A DNA stretch of 64,000 nucleotides from Sutcliffiella horikoshii. GTDB taxonomy: Bacteria > Bacillota > Bacilli > Bacillales > Bacillaceae_I. The notes below the pieces were generated by a model that searched no databases, was not told where the DNA came from, and saw nothing but the letters and a program-made list of their open reading frames with translations. Shown in pieces: positions 15,188 to 24,920 of the stretch (its first letter is position 1; each line of letters opens with the position of its first letter). Both the position numbers and the translations under genes were made by a program. The DNA lies in assembly GCF_019931755.1 (NCBI RefSeq), contig NZ_CP082918.1, forward strand, positions 724,001 through 788,000, written 5' to 3'.

Positions 15188-16297
15188 ATGAAGCAGGAAT
15201 GGAAGGACCTTGATACACCAACCTTATTATTGGATAAACGGATTTTACTGGAGAACATTCGTAAAATGAGTGATTTTGCCAAAAAGAATAATGTGAATTT
15301 GCGTCCGCATATCAAAACGCATAAATCCGTCGAGATTGCCAAACTTCAGCTAGAGCACGGTGCAATAGGCATCACCACTGCCAAATTGGAAGAGGCAGAA
15401 GTGATGGCTGCTGCAGGAATCAAGGATATTTTAGTGGCATATCCTGTTTCAAGCCCGGCAAAAGTAGAGCGGATCATTGCTCTTTTGAATCAAGGGGTGG
15501 ATTTGAAAGTAACAGTAGACAACTTGGAACAAGTGAAGCTGCTTCAAAAAGCATTGGAAAAAACAAGACACACGTTGGAAGTCTGGATTAAAGTGAATTC
15601 TGGTCTGAACCGATGTGGGGTGGAGCCTGGAGCGGGTGCGGTAGATCTAGCAAAAGGCATCATCCTGTTATCCCGGCTTAACATTAGGGGAATCTTCACC
15701 CATGCAGGTCACTCCTATGGTGCTAATGGGAAAGAGGAGCTTGAGCGCATAGCTCTGGCTGAAGCAGATGCGGTGGTCAAAAGTGCTGAAGCATGTGAAA
15801 AGGAGGGCATCCCGATCCTGGTAAGAAGCGTTGGCTCAACTCCTACTTATCGCATTTCCGGACGAGTGGATGGAATTACAGAAGTACGTCCCGGCAACGC
15901 GGTCTTTTTTGACAGCATTCAAGTGGGACTTGGTGTTGCAGACAGGAAAGATTGTGCGTTAACTGTGTTGGCATCTGTTGTGGGTGTGTATGAGGGGAGA
16001 ATTGTTCTGGATACAGGAAGTAAAACATTGTGTTTGGATAAAGGTGCACATGGCTTGGACTCTGTGAAGGGGTACGGCTATGTGGTGGATCATCCTGAAC
16101 TGATAATTGAGAGGCTGTCCGAGGAGCATGGAGTGGCAGTCTTTGAAGGTAGCTGCGGCCTGCGATTGAATGATAAAGTGCGCATCATTCCCAATCATGC
16201 ATGTACAGTGGCCAATATGTTTGATGAGTACATGTTGGTGGAAGGCAAGCATGTTGTGGATAAGTGGAAGGTGGATGCGAGTGGGAAGCGGAAGTAA
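15188..16297 (+). CDS. PLP-dependent D-threonine aldolase / D-serine dehydratase-like enzyme
   Basis: Fold-type III PLP enzyme of 369 aa. The N-terminal alanine-racemase barrel carries the Schiff-base lysine (K43) in RPHIKTHKS. The C-terminal domain has the zinc-binding PNHACTVANMF with H337 and C339, characteristic of the DSD1/D-threonine aldolase group. It likely cleaves or dehydrates D-beta-hydroxy amino acids. Own promoter; convergent with the M20 peptidase gene with only 28 bp between and no clear terminator. Confidence 0.85.
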   Translation: MKQEWKDLDTPTLLLDKRILLENIRKMSDFAKKNNVNLRPHIKTHKSVEIAKLQLEHGAIGITTAKLEEAEVMAAAGIKDILVAYPVSSPAKVERIIALLNQGVDLKVTVDNLEQVKLLQKALEKTRHTLEVWIKVNSGLNRCGVEPGAGAVDLAKGIILLSRLNIRGIFTHAGHSYGANGKEELERIALAEADAVVKSAEACEKEGIPILVRSVGSTPTYRISGRVDGITEVRPGNAVFFDSIQVGLGVADRKDCALTVLASVVGVYEGRIVLDTGSKTLCLDKGAHGLDSVKGYGYVVDHPELIIERLSEEHGVAVFEGSCGLRLNDKVRIIPNHACTVANMFDEYMLVEGKHVVDKWKVDASGKRK

Positions 16298-16325
16298 TTC
16301 GCCGCCCCCCAACCCGCTAACTCCA

Positions 16326-17714
16326 TCACTCCACAACCAACGCCGCCGCTAACTCCTCCCAATACGCACAAAGCGTCAAAAGACCTTTATCAAAATTCTT
16401 CAATTTGAAATTTTCATTCGGTGCATGCACATTGTCAGAAGGCAAGCCAAAGCCCATCAATACGATAGGAGCTTGCAGGACTTCATCCAGTGTCGAAACG
16501 ATCGGCAAGGAACCTCCGCCGCGGGTAAAGGTGGTCGGTACTTCCCATACCTTCTCAAAAGCACGACTTGCTGCTTGGATAGCAGGGTGATTGAATGGAG
16601 TCACAAACGGTGCTCCTTTGTCAAAAAGGGAAACAGTTACTTCTACGCCAACAGGCTTATGCATCGTAACATGCTCCTGCAATAAGGCCAGAATTTCATC
16701 TGGGTCCTGATCTGGTACAAGACGGCAGGTGATTTTCGCATGTGCTTCAGATGGAAGGACCGTTTTGATCCCATCTCCTTGAAATCCGCCGTACACGCCA
16801 TTTATTTCAAGTGTCGGACGAACCCATGTACGCTCATAAAAACTATATCCTTTCTCTCCATAAAACTCTTGAACACCCACTTCCTCTTTAACCACTTTTT
16901 CATCAAAACCAATCGCTTCAAAAGCTGCTTTCTCTTCCACAGTCAAAGGGACAACCTTGTCATAGAACCCATCCACTGTCACCACGCCATTACCATCGTG
17001 GAAAGAACCTAGCAATTCCACCACTGCATGAATCGGATTTGCCACAGCACCACCATAAAGTCCGGAGTGAAGGTCCCGTTTTGGGCCTTTAACATCCAGC
17101 TGAAAACCGCACATTCCGCGCAGGCCATAGCAAATGGTCGGTTTGTCTTCTTCAATCATCGAGGTGTCTGACACAACCACCACATCAGCAGCAAGCATTT
17201 CTTTATTTTGCTCGATAAATGCTGGTAAATTAGGACTGCCTACTTCTTCCTCGCCTTCAATACAGAATTTAAAGTTAAAAGGCAATGTTCCAGTCGTCGC
17301 AAGAAACGCCTCTAACGCTTTGATGTGCATAAAGGTCTGCCCTTTGTCATCGCTGGCACCGCGTGCGTAAATGCGCTCATCACGGATTGCCGGTTCAAAA
17401 GGCGGGGTATCCCATAAATGAAGAGGATCAACTGGCTGAACATCATAATGTCCATAAATCAAAACGGTGGGCTTGTCCTCACCGGCGTGGAGCCAATCAC
17501 CATAGACAATGGGATGCCCTTTTGTCGGGTGAAGCGACACATTTTCCATGCCAAGCTTTCGCAAAGACTCTGACATCCATTCCGCTGCCCGTAACGTATC
17601 TGCATTATGTGCCGGGAGGGCGCTCACACTTGGAACAGCCAATAAGTCTATTAATTCTCCTAAATGCCTTTCCCGATGCTCTGATAAATAAGAAGTGATG
17701 GTTGCTGTTGTCAT
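16326..17714 (-). CDS. M20 family dipeptidase
   Basis: Zinc aminoacyl dipeptidase of 462 aa. Metal ligands: H89 and D91 in YGHYDVQPVDP, the bridging Asp in ARGASDDKGQ (122-123), the catalytic/metal Glu pair in IEGEEEVGSP (155-156), and a C-terminal His in the SDNVHAPNE segment. A lid domain lies between about 190 and 350. Cytoplasmic, no signal peptide. Its ATG overlaps the amidase stop (ATGA), so the genes are translationally coupled and probably act together on peptides or N-acyl amino acids. Confidence 0.9.
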   Translation of the reverse strand: MTTATITSYLSEHRERHLGELIDLLAVPSVSALPAHNADTLRAAEWMSESLRKLGMENVSLHPTKGHPIVYGDWLHAGEDKPTVLIYGHYDVQPVDPLHLWDTPPFEPAIRDERIYARGASDDKGQTFMHIKALEAFLATTGTLPFNFKFCIEGEEEVGSPNLPAFIEQNKEMLAADVVVVSDTSMIEEDKPTICYGLRGMCGFQLDVKGPKRDLHSGLYGGAVANPIHAVVELLGSFHDGNGVVTVDGFYDKVVPLTVEEKAAFEAIGFDEKVVKEEVGVQEFYGEKGYSFYERTWVRPTLEINGVYGGFQGDGIKTVLPSEAHAKITCRLVPDQDPDEILALLQEHVTMHKPVGVEVTVSLFDKGAPFVTPFNHPAIQAASRAFEKVWEVPTTFTRGGGSLPIVSTLDEVLQAPIVLMGFGLPSDNVHAPNENFKLKNFDKGLLTLCAYWEELAAALVVE

Positions 17715-19201
17715 GATTTTACCCCCGTATTTTGAAGTGTTGGTGCTTTCCGAAGCTTTATTGCTTGTTCATATCCATAGGCGATCTGGATAAGGGTGCT
17801 TTCTTCAAAGGCCCTGGCGGTAAATGTCACCCCAACTGGTTTACCATGTTCCGTATAGCCCGCGGGAACGGTGATGGATGGATAACCTGCTTTGGCTGGG
17901 ATGCCGGCACCAAAGTTGTTAGGTGTCAGGATGGCATCAAGATTGTGTTTTTCCATGACGGCATCTAACCCGCCTTCTCTAGAACGATAGAGATCTTTTT
18001 CACGACTTGATAGATACTCTTCTTCGGTGAGTGTTCCGCTGTGTTTTTCGCTTTCTTCAAGGACTGTCTGATTATGCTTGAGCATAGTGGAAGAATCCTT
18101 TTTGTTAAAAGCAATTAAATCTTGCAAGCTCTTAATCTGTACAGAGGAACCGGTATTCCGTAAGTAGGCGTTCAAACTTGGTTTGAATTCATAAAACAGC
18201 GTATGATAATCCCATTCTTCTTTTACAAAAGGAATGTCGATGGATCCGATTACTTCTGCTCCCTGTTCTCTGAGGCTGGCGATAGCTTCTTCCATAAGGA
18301 GGGCTTCCCCGTCAGAAAAATAAGTGAAATAAGGGTCACGAGCCACTCCAATCCGCATTCCGTTAAGTCCTTCTTTTAATAGGAAGGAAGTGTAGGATAT
18401 ACCTGGATTCGGGTTTGTCTTGGTGGCAGAATCTTTTTCATCTACTTGAGTCAAGGCACTCAGAAGGATGGCCGCATCTTTGACTGTTTTCGTCATGGGC
18501 CCCGCAGTATCCTGGCTAAAGGAAATGGGAATGATGCCCCTGCGACTGATAAGACCAACAGTTGGCTTGATGCCGACAATGGAATTGGAACTTGCAGGAC
18601 TTAAAATGGAACCGGAAGTCTCCGTACCAATGGCTGCAGCTGCTAGGCCTGCTGCGACCGCTGCGCCGGAACCACTGCTTGATCCACCAACATCAAATTG
18701 GCCGGGACCATAAGGATTAAGGACTTGTCCACCTCTGGAGCTGTAACCGTTGGGCATCTTTTCCGTCATGAAATTAGCCCATTCCGTCATGTTGGTTTTC
18801 CCAAGGATGACTGCGCCTGCTTTTCTTAATTGGCTTGCGACGGCGGAATCTTCTGCAGCTACGTGATGTTCCAAAGCAAGAGAACCGGCGCTTGTATGCA
18901 TCATATCGCCTGTATCGATATTATCTTTTAAAAGTATAGGAATGCCATGAAGGGGCCCGCGTGCACCGGACTGTTCTCTTTCCAAATCAAGCGCTTCGGC
19001 TATAAATACTGCATCAGGATTAACCTCAAGAACTGCATTCAGCTTTGGTCCGTTTTTATCATACTTACTAATGCGGTGAAGATACATGAGAACTAATTCT
19101 TTTGAAGTAACTTTGCCAGTTTCCATCGCCGCTTGCAGTTCCTCAATGGTCGCATCCGGCAACCAATCATCCACAAGCCCAGAGAGTTTCGGGTGGTTCA
19201 T
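17711..19201 (-). CDS. Amidase signature family amidase
   Basis: Ser-cisSer-Lys hydrolase of 496 aa. Catalytic Lys is near residue 92 in [12 protein letters not shown]. The glycine/serine loop is [17 protein letters not shown] and the nucleophile region [13 protein letters not shown]; together they complete the signature. It is not GatA: there is no gatB/gatC neighbour, and the insertion after residue 300 differs. The start is the ATG at 19201, with GGAGG 8 nt upstream. First gene of a two-gene unit with the M20 dipeptidase. Confidence 0.88.
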   Translation of the reverse strand: MNHPKLSGLVDDWLPDATIEELQAAMETGKVTSKELVLMYLHRISKYDKNGPKLNAVLEVNPDAVFIAEALDLEREQSGARGPLHGIPILLKDNIDTGDMMHTSAGSLALEHHVAAEDSAVASQLRKAGAVILGKTNMTEWANFMTEKMPNGYSSRGGQVLNPYGPGQFDVGGSSSGSGAAVAAGLAAAAIGTETSGSILSPASSNSIVGIKPTVGLISRRGIIPISFSQDTAGPMTKTVKDAAILLSALTQVDEKDSATKTNPNPGISYTSFLLKEGLNGMRIGVARDPYFTYFSDGEALLMEEAIASLREQGAEVIGSIDIPFVKEEWDYHTLFYEFKPSLNAYLRNTGSSVQIKSLQDLIAFNKKDSSTMLKHNQTVLEESEKHSGTLTEEEYLSSREKDLYRSREGGLDAVMEKHNLDAILTPNNFGAGIPAKAGYPSITVPAGYTEHGKPVGVTFTARAFEESTLIQIAYGYEQAIKLRKAPTLQNTGVKS

Positions 19202-19261
19202 CAAAAAAACCTCCTTTATAATTTTAGATAAATGCTATTACTTTGATAAATAGTATCCCCT

Positions 19262-19387
19262 GTAGATTGTAGTGCAAGGTGTGAGACTCCAGCGGGGGAG
19301 TAACGGTTGGTTGAGACCCCGCAGGCAAAGCCGAGGAGGCTCAAGCATCGTCCTCTGGATAAGCGAACACCTGGAACGGAAATCTAC
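19262..19387 (-). repeat. Interspersed repeat element, copy A (126 bp)
   Basis: Bounded by GTAGATT...GT...AGGTG and CACCT...AC...AATCTAC, an inverted-repeat end structure with two 3-nt mismatched blocks. The core contains GAGACC and GAGGAGGCTCAAGC and is the reverse-complement subtype of copies B, C and E. Non-coding. The rest of the 19205-19597 gap holds A/T-rich promoter sequence. Confidence 0.85.
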
Positions 19388-19501
19388 AGAAGTTAAAACA
19401 ACAAACTTTTTTCAACATCCTACCAATAATAATAATTCAAACTATTTAAAAAACATAGTAATAAAGGTATGATAATAAGATAATATATAAATTTCAAGAT
19501 A

Positions 19502-19519
19502 TTCGTTTCGCAAAACGAA
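19502..19519. promoter_or_regulatory. Palindromic operator candidate upstream of the ABC exporter
   Basis: Perfect 7-bp arms TTCGTTT CGCA AAACGAA, 79 bp before the first exporter gene. A second, looser pair TGCGTT / AACGCA (about 19528-19562) follows. No regulator gene is adjacent. Confidence 0.4.
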
Positions 19520-19597
19520 ATATCATTTGCGTTCAAAATAGATTTACTCGTTTCAACGCAGACTAAACATAGTGAAAGGTTTGGAGGATCACGTATT

Positions 19598-21340
19598 ATG
19601 GGGAGAATTTTTTCATACTTAAAACCGTATAAACTTGCCGTCGCAATTGCCTTACTCCTTATGCTGACAGAACTTGTCGTGGAGCTTTTGCATCCATTGC
19701 TGATGGCCAAAATAATCGATGAGGGAATTTTGACAGGCGACTTGGATGCGGTACTGAAATGGGGAGGCATCATGGTGCTATTCTCCTTTATCGCATTTGC
19801 AGCAGGGGTTACCAACTCCTTTTTTGCTGCTCATGTCAGCCAAAGTTTTGGATTCGATATTAGAAGAGGGTTATTCGGAAAAATACAGTCGTTTTCATTT
19901 GCGAATTTCAGCCTGTTTCCGACTTCTTCTCTCATCACAAGAATGACCAATGATGTCACACAAATACAAAATACTGTCTTTATGAGTTTACGAATCATGC
20001 TCCGCGCACCGCTTCTTGTATTAGGTGGCGTGATCATGGCGTTGATTGTCAATTGGCAGCTTGCTCTATTTCTTGTTATTGGAGTACCGGTCCTTTTTCT
20101 TTTCCTTGTATGGGTGATGAAAAAGGGTGGGGCGCTTTTCAAAGCTGTTCAGGAAAAACTGGATGGTGTGAATAATGTTATGCGGGAAAATCTTGGGGGC
20201 ATTCGCTTAATTAAAGCTTTTCTACGTAAAAAGCATGAAATCAAACGGTTCGGACATGCAAGCGAGGAGCTGAAGGATCAGACGGTTGCAGCACTTCGGC
20301 TAATGGAGGTCACCATGCCAATCCTCCTTTTAATCATGAATGGAAGTATTCTAGCTGTCCTTTGGTTTGGTACGATCGGTGTGTCAAATGGCGGAGCACA
20401 GGTCGGGGAAGTGGTCGCAATCGTCAACTATGCGACCAGAATCACAGGCGCACTATCTATCTTTTCTTTTATCATCATGGCATTTGCGCGTGCAAAAGCT
20501 TCTGCTCACCGGATAACGGATGTTCTGGACGAAGAAATTGATTTAGTGGATAAGGTGGATGTGGATAAAGAAGCGACGTTCCTTCAAGGAGGAATTGAAT
20601 TTGACCGGGTATCTTTCCGTTATCCAAACACAGACATCCCGGTTCTTGAGGAGATCAGCTTTCGTGCCGAAGCAGGTTCAACCGTTGCCATTATGGGAGC
20701 GACCGGTGCTGGGAAATCATCCTTATTCCAATTGATTCCTAGGCTTTACGATGTTGATAAGGGAGTCATCCGGGTAGACGGAAAAGATCTCACTGACTTG
20801 TCTCTGAAAAAGCTAAGAAAACAAATAGGTTATGTGCCACAGGAAGCGCTTCTCTTTTCAGGAACGGTAAAAGAAAATATCGCCTGGGGAAAAGAGGATG
20901 CAACCTTAGAAGAAATCATTCAAGTTGCGAAGGATGCACAAATTCATGAAACAATCGATCGTTTGCCGAAAAAATACGAGACAGTTCTTGGCCAAAAAGG
21001 CGTCAACCTTTCCGGAGGGCAAAAACAACGCCTTTCCATTGCCCGCGCTCTTGTAAGGAAACCGAAGATTCTCATGCTGGATGACAGTACAAGCGCACTT
21101 GATCTAAAAACAGAAGCAAAGCTGCTCGCGGCCATTAAAAAATACCAATGCACCATGTTCATTGTGACCCAGAAGGTTAGTACGGCCATGGAAGCAGATA
21201 AAATCTTACTGATTGAAGACGGAAGGCTACTAGAAGAGGGAAGCCATGAGAAGCTGCTGGCAACCTCGGAACTTTACCAGAAAATCTATCAATCGCAATT
21301 TGGAACGGAGGTGGCAGAGCATGTCCAAGCGTATAAGTAG
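19598..21340 (+). CDS. Heterodimeric ABC exporter, subunit with degenerate ATP site
   Basis: Half-transporter of 580 aa: six membrane helices (residues 15-300) fused to an ATPase. Walker A is GATGAGKSS and the signature LSGGQKQR is canonical. Walker B ends in LMLDDST (catalytic Glu replaced by Asp) and the H-loop reads FIVTQKVST (His replaced by Gln). These are hallmarks of the non-catalytic half in heterodimeric exporters such as YfiB/YfiC and YheI/YheH. It overlaps the next gene by 20 nt. Probable role: drug or lipid-like efflux; substrate unknown. Confidence 0.9.
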   Translation: MGRIFSYLKPYKLAVAIALLLMLTELVVELLHPLLMAKIIDEGILTGDLDAVLKWGGIMVLFSFIAFAAGVTNSFFAAHVSQSFGFDIRRGLFGKIQSFSFANFSLFPTSSLITRMTNDVTQIQNTVFMSLRIMLRAPLLVLGGVIMALIVNWQLALFLVIGVPVLFLFLVWVMKKGGALFKAVQEKLDGVNNVMRENLGGIRLIKAFLRKKHEIKRFGHASEELKDQTVAALRLMEVTMPILLLIMNGSILAVLWFGTIGVSNGGAQVGEVVAIVNYATRITGALSIFSFIIMAFARAKASAHRITDVLDEEIDLVDKVDVDKEATFLQGGIEFDRVSFRYPNTDIPVLEEISFRAEAGSTVAIMGATGAGKSSLFQLIPRLYDVDKGVIRVDGKDLTDLSLKKLRKQIGYVPQEALLFSGTVKENIAWGKEDATLEEIIQVAKDAQIHETIDRLPKKYETVLGQKGVNLSGGQKQRLSIARALVRKPKILMLDDSTSALDLKTEAKLLAAIKKYQCTMFIVTQKVSTAMEADKILLIEDGRLLEEGSHEKLLATSELYQKIYQSQFGTEVAEHVQAYK

Positions 21341-23129
21341 CAGTGCCGCCGTCGCAAGTAAAGCGAGTCCCAAGCCGAAAGCCAAGGACTGGAAAGGGAC
21401 GATTAAACGAGTTTGGAGATACCTTGGTGAAAATAAAGGTTTGTTAATGCTCGTCATGCTTATGGTCGTGGTTAGCTCAGCCTTAGGGCTTTTGGGACCT
21501 TTTATTGTCGGGATGGCCATTGATAACTATGTCGTGGAGCAAAATACTTCGGGACTATTAAATGTTTTAATAGGGCTCGTATTCATTTATATTTTCTACT
21601 CGCTTTCCATGTGGTTACAGAACTACTGGATGGTGGGAATAGCACAAAATACCGTCCTGAAGATGAGGACGCAGCTGTTTGAGCATTTACACAAATTGCC
21701 AATCCCTTATTTTGATAAAAGGCAGCATGGTGAACTAATGAGCCGTGTGACTAATGATATGGAGAATGTCAGTTCAACGTTAAACAGTTCCGTCATTCAG
21801 ATCTTCTCCAGTATCTTGACCCTGGTCGGAACTGTATCTGTCATGCTTTATCTAAGTCCTTTGCTGACAGGCATTACGCTAATCATCGTACCGGTCATGT
21901 TCTTTGGATTAAGATGGATCACCAACCGGACAGGTCCATTGTTTAAGCAAACCCAAAAGAACTTGGGTGAGTTGAATGGGTATATTGAAGAAACCATCTC
22001 AGGTCAAAGAATCGTAAAAACATTCTCCCAAGAAGACAAGGTGATGGAGGAGTTTACCGAAAAGAGCTTAAAACTGAAGAAGTCCGCATACTGGGCGCAA
22101 ACATATTCAGGGTTCATTCCAAAGCTTATGAATATGTTGAATAACTTAAGTTTTGCTATCATCGCAGGTGTCGGCGGGATTTTGGCATTGAACACGCAAT
22201 CGGGAATTACCATTGGAATTATCGTTATTTTCGCGGAGTACTCCAGACAATTCACCCGCCCGTTAAACGATCTTGCCAACCAGTTTAATACATTGCTGTC
22301 AGCTGTAGCTGGTGCAGAGCGTGTGTTTGATGTCCTTGATGAAGAAGAGGAAGAAAGTGATGAGACCGAAGCAATAGAACTGAAAACGGTAAGAGGAGAA
22401 GTGGAATTTAGGGATGCTTCCTTCTCTTATGAAGACGATGACACGACCATTCGGAACATCAGCTTCCATGTTGACGCTGGAGAAACCGTTGCGTTTGTAG
22501 GTCCAACTGGTGCAGGTAAGACAACGGTCATCAACCTGATTTCGCGTTTTTATGACCTTGATAGTGGCAGTATTCTATTAGATGGCCACCCCGTCAATCA
22601 GATTAAACGTTCGAATTTACGAAAACATATGGCCTTTGTTTTACAGGATTCGTTTCTTTTTGAAGGAACGGTTCGAGAGAATATCCGATACGGAAGGCTG
22701 GATGCTACGGACGCGGAAGTGGAGGAAGCGGCAAAGATGGCAAATGCACATTCCTTTATTAGAAAATTACCGGGTGGCTATGATTTCAAGCTGAAGCAGG
22801 ACGGAAGCGGAATCAGTCAAGGTCAGAAACAGTTACTGTCCATTGCACGCGCGGTCTTAGCAAACCCTACCATCTTGGTTCTTGATGAAGCAACAAGTAG
22901 TATTGATACCATCACTGAGATGAAAATTCAAGAAGCGCTCCAACGATTGATGGAGGGAAGAACCAGCTTTGTTATCGCCCACCGATTGAATACCATTCAA
23001 AATGCCGATCAGATTCTTGTCCTGAAAGAAGGAGAAGTTATCGAAAAAGGGTCCCATAATGAATTGCTGACAGAACAAGGCTTCTACTATGAATTGTTTA
23101 CGAGTCAGTTGAAGAAAGAAGTAGGGTAA
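21321..23129 (+). CDS. Heterodimeric ABC exporter, catalytic subunit
   Basis: Half-transporter of 602 aa. After a 35-aa basic/Ala-Ser-rich tail come six membrane helices and an ATPase with GPTGAGKTT, Walker B ILVLDEATSSID with the catalytic Glu, and an intact H-loop AHRLNTI. Its own signature is degenerate (ISQGQKQ). Together with the preceding subunit one complete ATP site is formed: this Walker A/B with the partner LSGGQ. The ATG at 21321 has GGAGGTGG upstream; an in-frame ATG at 21246 lies deep inside the previous gene. Ends before a strong terminator. Confidence 0.92.
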   Translation: MSKRISSSAAVASKASPKPKAKDWKGTIKRVWRYLGENKGLLMLVMLMVVVSSALGLLGPFIVGMAIDNYVVEQNTSGLLNVLIGLVFIYIFYSLSMWLQNYWMVGIAQNTVLKMRTQLFEHLHKLPIPYFDKRQHGELMSRVTNDMENVSSTLNSSVIQIFSSILTLVGTVSVMLYLSPLLTGITLIIVPVMFFGLRWITNRTGPLFKQTQKNLGELNGYIEETISGQRIVKTFSQEDKVMEEFTEKSLKLKKSAYWAQTYSGFIPKLMNMLNNLSFAIIAGVGGILALNTQSGITIGIIVIFAEYSRQFTRPLNDLANQFNTLLSAVAGAERVFDVLDEEEEESDETEAIELKTVRGEVEFRDASFSYEDDDTTIRNISFHVDAGETVAFVGPTGAGKTTVINLISRFYDLDSGSILLDGHPVNQIKRSNLRKHMAFVLQDSFLFEGTVRENIRYGRLDATDAEVEEAAKMANAHSFIRKLPGGYDFKLKQDGSGISQGQKQLLSIARAVLANPTILVLDEATSSIDTITEMKIQEALQRLMEGRTSFVIAHRLNTIQNADQILVLKEGEVIEKGSHNELLTEQGFYYELFTSQLKKEVG

Positions 23130-23143
23130 TAACGGATTATTTT

Positions 23144-23195
23144 AAGCACCTGTACGTTCATGAAAAGCGATCATGAATGCACAGGTGCTTTTTTG
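23144..23195 (+). terminator. Terminator of the ABC exporter operon
   Basis: AAGCACCTGT / ACAGGTGCTT with an inner CGTTCATGA / TCATGAATG stem, followed by six T. Confidence 0.85.
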
Positions 23196-23300
23196 CATTA
23201 ATTCTACATTTTATAAAAAAATCATTTCATTTTTCCCGGGAAATACGTCGCTATATAAAGGTTCGTGTCATATTTGCGCGCATGATGAAGAAGACATGTA

Positions 23301-23329
23301 TTGTCTATTTCCCGAATATGATTTATAAT
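23301..23329 (+). promoter_or_regulatory. Sigma-A promoter of the AGCS symporter
   Basis: TTGTCT, 17-nt spacer, TATAAT. Confidence 0.7.
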
Positions 23330-23385
23330 GCAAGACAGAATGAAAATTCTAAATATTACAAATAAGTTAAAGGGGGGATTACAAT

Positions 23386-24861
23386 TTGGATGCATTTATG
23401 CAAGATCCGATTGGGTTTATAGTCAGTCTTCTTTGGAGCACACCTATGATTGTTTTCTGTTTGGGAGTCGGATTGTTATTTACCATTTTGACAAAGTTTG
23501 TACAAGTAAGATTATTTGGGGATATGGTGAAGCAAATATTCACCGGTAAAGCGTCTAAAGCAGGGGTTTCTTCCTTTCAGGCATTATCCATTTCATTATC
23601 AGGACGTGTAGGAACCGGTAATATCGCTGGTACAGCAACTGCTATTGCGATGGGGGGCCCCGGAGCAGTTTTTTGGATGTGGACGATCGCATTTATAGGA
23701 GCGGCGAGTGCATTTGTTGAATCAGCGCTGGCCCAGGTATACAAATCAAAGCAAGATGGAGAATATCGCGGGGGTCCGGCTTATTACATAGAAAAAGGTA
23801 TTGGCTGGAGATGGTATGGAATTGTCTTCGCATCTGCTGCCCTGTTAGCGATGAGTCTATTAATGCCAGGTTTGCAGGCTAATGCTATTGGGACAGGATT
23901 AAATAATGCTTTTGGAATTAATAAACAAGTAATTGCTATTACGTTAGTTATTGTCATCGGATTAATCATTTTTGGTGGAGTTAAACGTATTGCATCTGTT
24001 GCTCAACTTGTCGTTCCTTTCATGGCAGTAGCATATATGTTAGTAGCTCTAGGAATCATTGCTATGAATATAACAGAGTTACCGGCAGTATTCGGGTTAA
24101 TTTTCTCAAGTGCTTTTGGCTTTGATTCTGCGTTTGGTGGAATTATTGGAGCAGCTATTGCATGGGGAGTTAAACGTGGTATCTTTTCCAATGAAGCGGG
24201 TCAAGGTACTGGGCCACACGCAGCAGCGGCTGCTGAGGTTTCGCATCCTGCAAAGCAAGGGTTAGTTCAAGCATTCTCTATCTATATTGATACGCTTCTT
24301 GTTTGCTCTGCCACTGCATTCATGATTCTATTCACAGGATCCTTTAATGTGGTAGATCCAGCGAACGAGGGACAGTTCCTTGTCAATAACCTTGGTGCAG
24401 GGGTAGAAGCAGGGGCTGAATATACACAGGCTGCTGTTGAGTCAGTCTTACCTGGCTTTGGTGCAGGTTTTGTAGGGATTGCTTTATTATTCTTCGCTTT
24501 TACAACAATCATGGCTTATTACTATATTGCGGAAACAAACGTAGCCTACTTGATGCGTGGACGAAGCAATAAGATTCCGATGTTCATCTTGAAGGTCGTT
24601 CTTTTAGGTGCAACTTACTTTGGGGTTGTCAGAACCACACAAGTAGCATGGAATTTAGGAGATATTGGGCTTGGTTTAATGGTTTGGCTCAACCTTATCG
24701 CATTGCTCTTATTGGCGAAACCTGCACTGGCAGTGTTAAAAGACTATGATGAGCAAAGAAAGCAAGGTCTAGATCCTACATTTAATCCTGAGAAATTAGG
24801 TATTAAAAATGCGGAGTTCTGGACAGAAGAGTATAAAAAGGATGACGAAAAAGCATCCTGA
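23386..24861 (+). CDS. Sodium:alanine/glycine symporter (AGCS family)
   Basis: Membrane carrier of 491 aa coupling Na+ to uptake of alanine, glycine or glutamine. Family signatures include SLSGRVGTGNIAGTATAIAMGGPGAVFWMW, GGPAYYIEKG and the conserved KRGIFSNEAGQGTGPHAAAAA loop. About ten membrane segments, with a charged cytoplasmic tail. The start is TTG at 23386 with AGGGGGGA 9 nt upstream. It resembles Bacillus YrbD/AlsT. Own promoter and terminator. Confidence 0.9.
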   Translation: MDAFMQDPIGFIVSLLWSTPMIVFCLGVGLLFTILTKFVQVRLFGDMVKQIFTGKASKAGVSSFQALSISLSGRVGTGNIAGTATAIAMGGPGAVFWMWTIAFIGAASAFVESALAQVYKSKQDGEYRGGPAYYIEKGIGWRWYGIVFASAALLAMSLLMPGLQANAIGTGLNNAFGINKQVIAITLVIVIGLIIFGGVKRIASVAQLVVPFMAVAYMLVALGIIAMNITELPAVFGLIFSSAFGFDSAFGGIIGAAIAWGVKRGIFSNEAGQGTGPHAAAAAEVSHPAKQGLVQAFSIYIDTLLVCSATAFMILFTGSFNVVDPANEGQFLVNNLGAGVEAGAEYTQAAVESVLPGFGAGFVGIALLFFAFTTIMAYYYIAETNVAYLMRGRSNKIPMFILKVVLLGATYFGVVRTTQVAWNLGDIGLGLMVWLNLIALLLLAKPALAVLKDYDEQRKQGLDPTFNPEKLGIKNAEFWTEEYKKDDEKAS

Positions 24862-24872
24862 TAGATGACATC

Positions 24873-24913
24873 AAAAAGCCCTCAGCACTAATTTGTAGTG
24901 GTGAGGGCTTTTT
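24873..24913. terminator. Bidirectional terminator
   Basis: AAAAAGCCCTCAGCACTA / TAGTGGTGAGGGCTTTTT between convergent genes. Confidence 0.9.
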
Positions 24914-24920
24914 GTAATGC

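Noticed and set aside
19420..19815. 131-aa minus-strand ORF over the ABC exporter start
   Set aside because: It is antisense to a well-supported gene and promoter, with no family features.
21246..21320. Earlier start for the second ABC subunit
   Set aside because: It lies in the coding end of subunit 1, lacks a ribosome binding site, and adds non-homologous sequence; GGAGGTGG precedes 21321.
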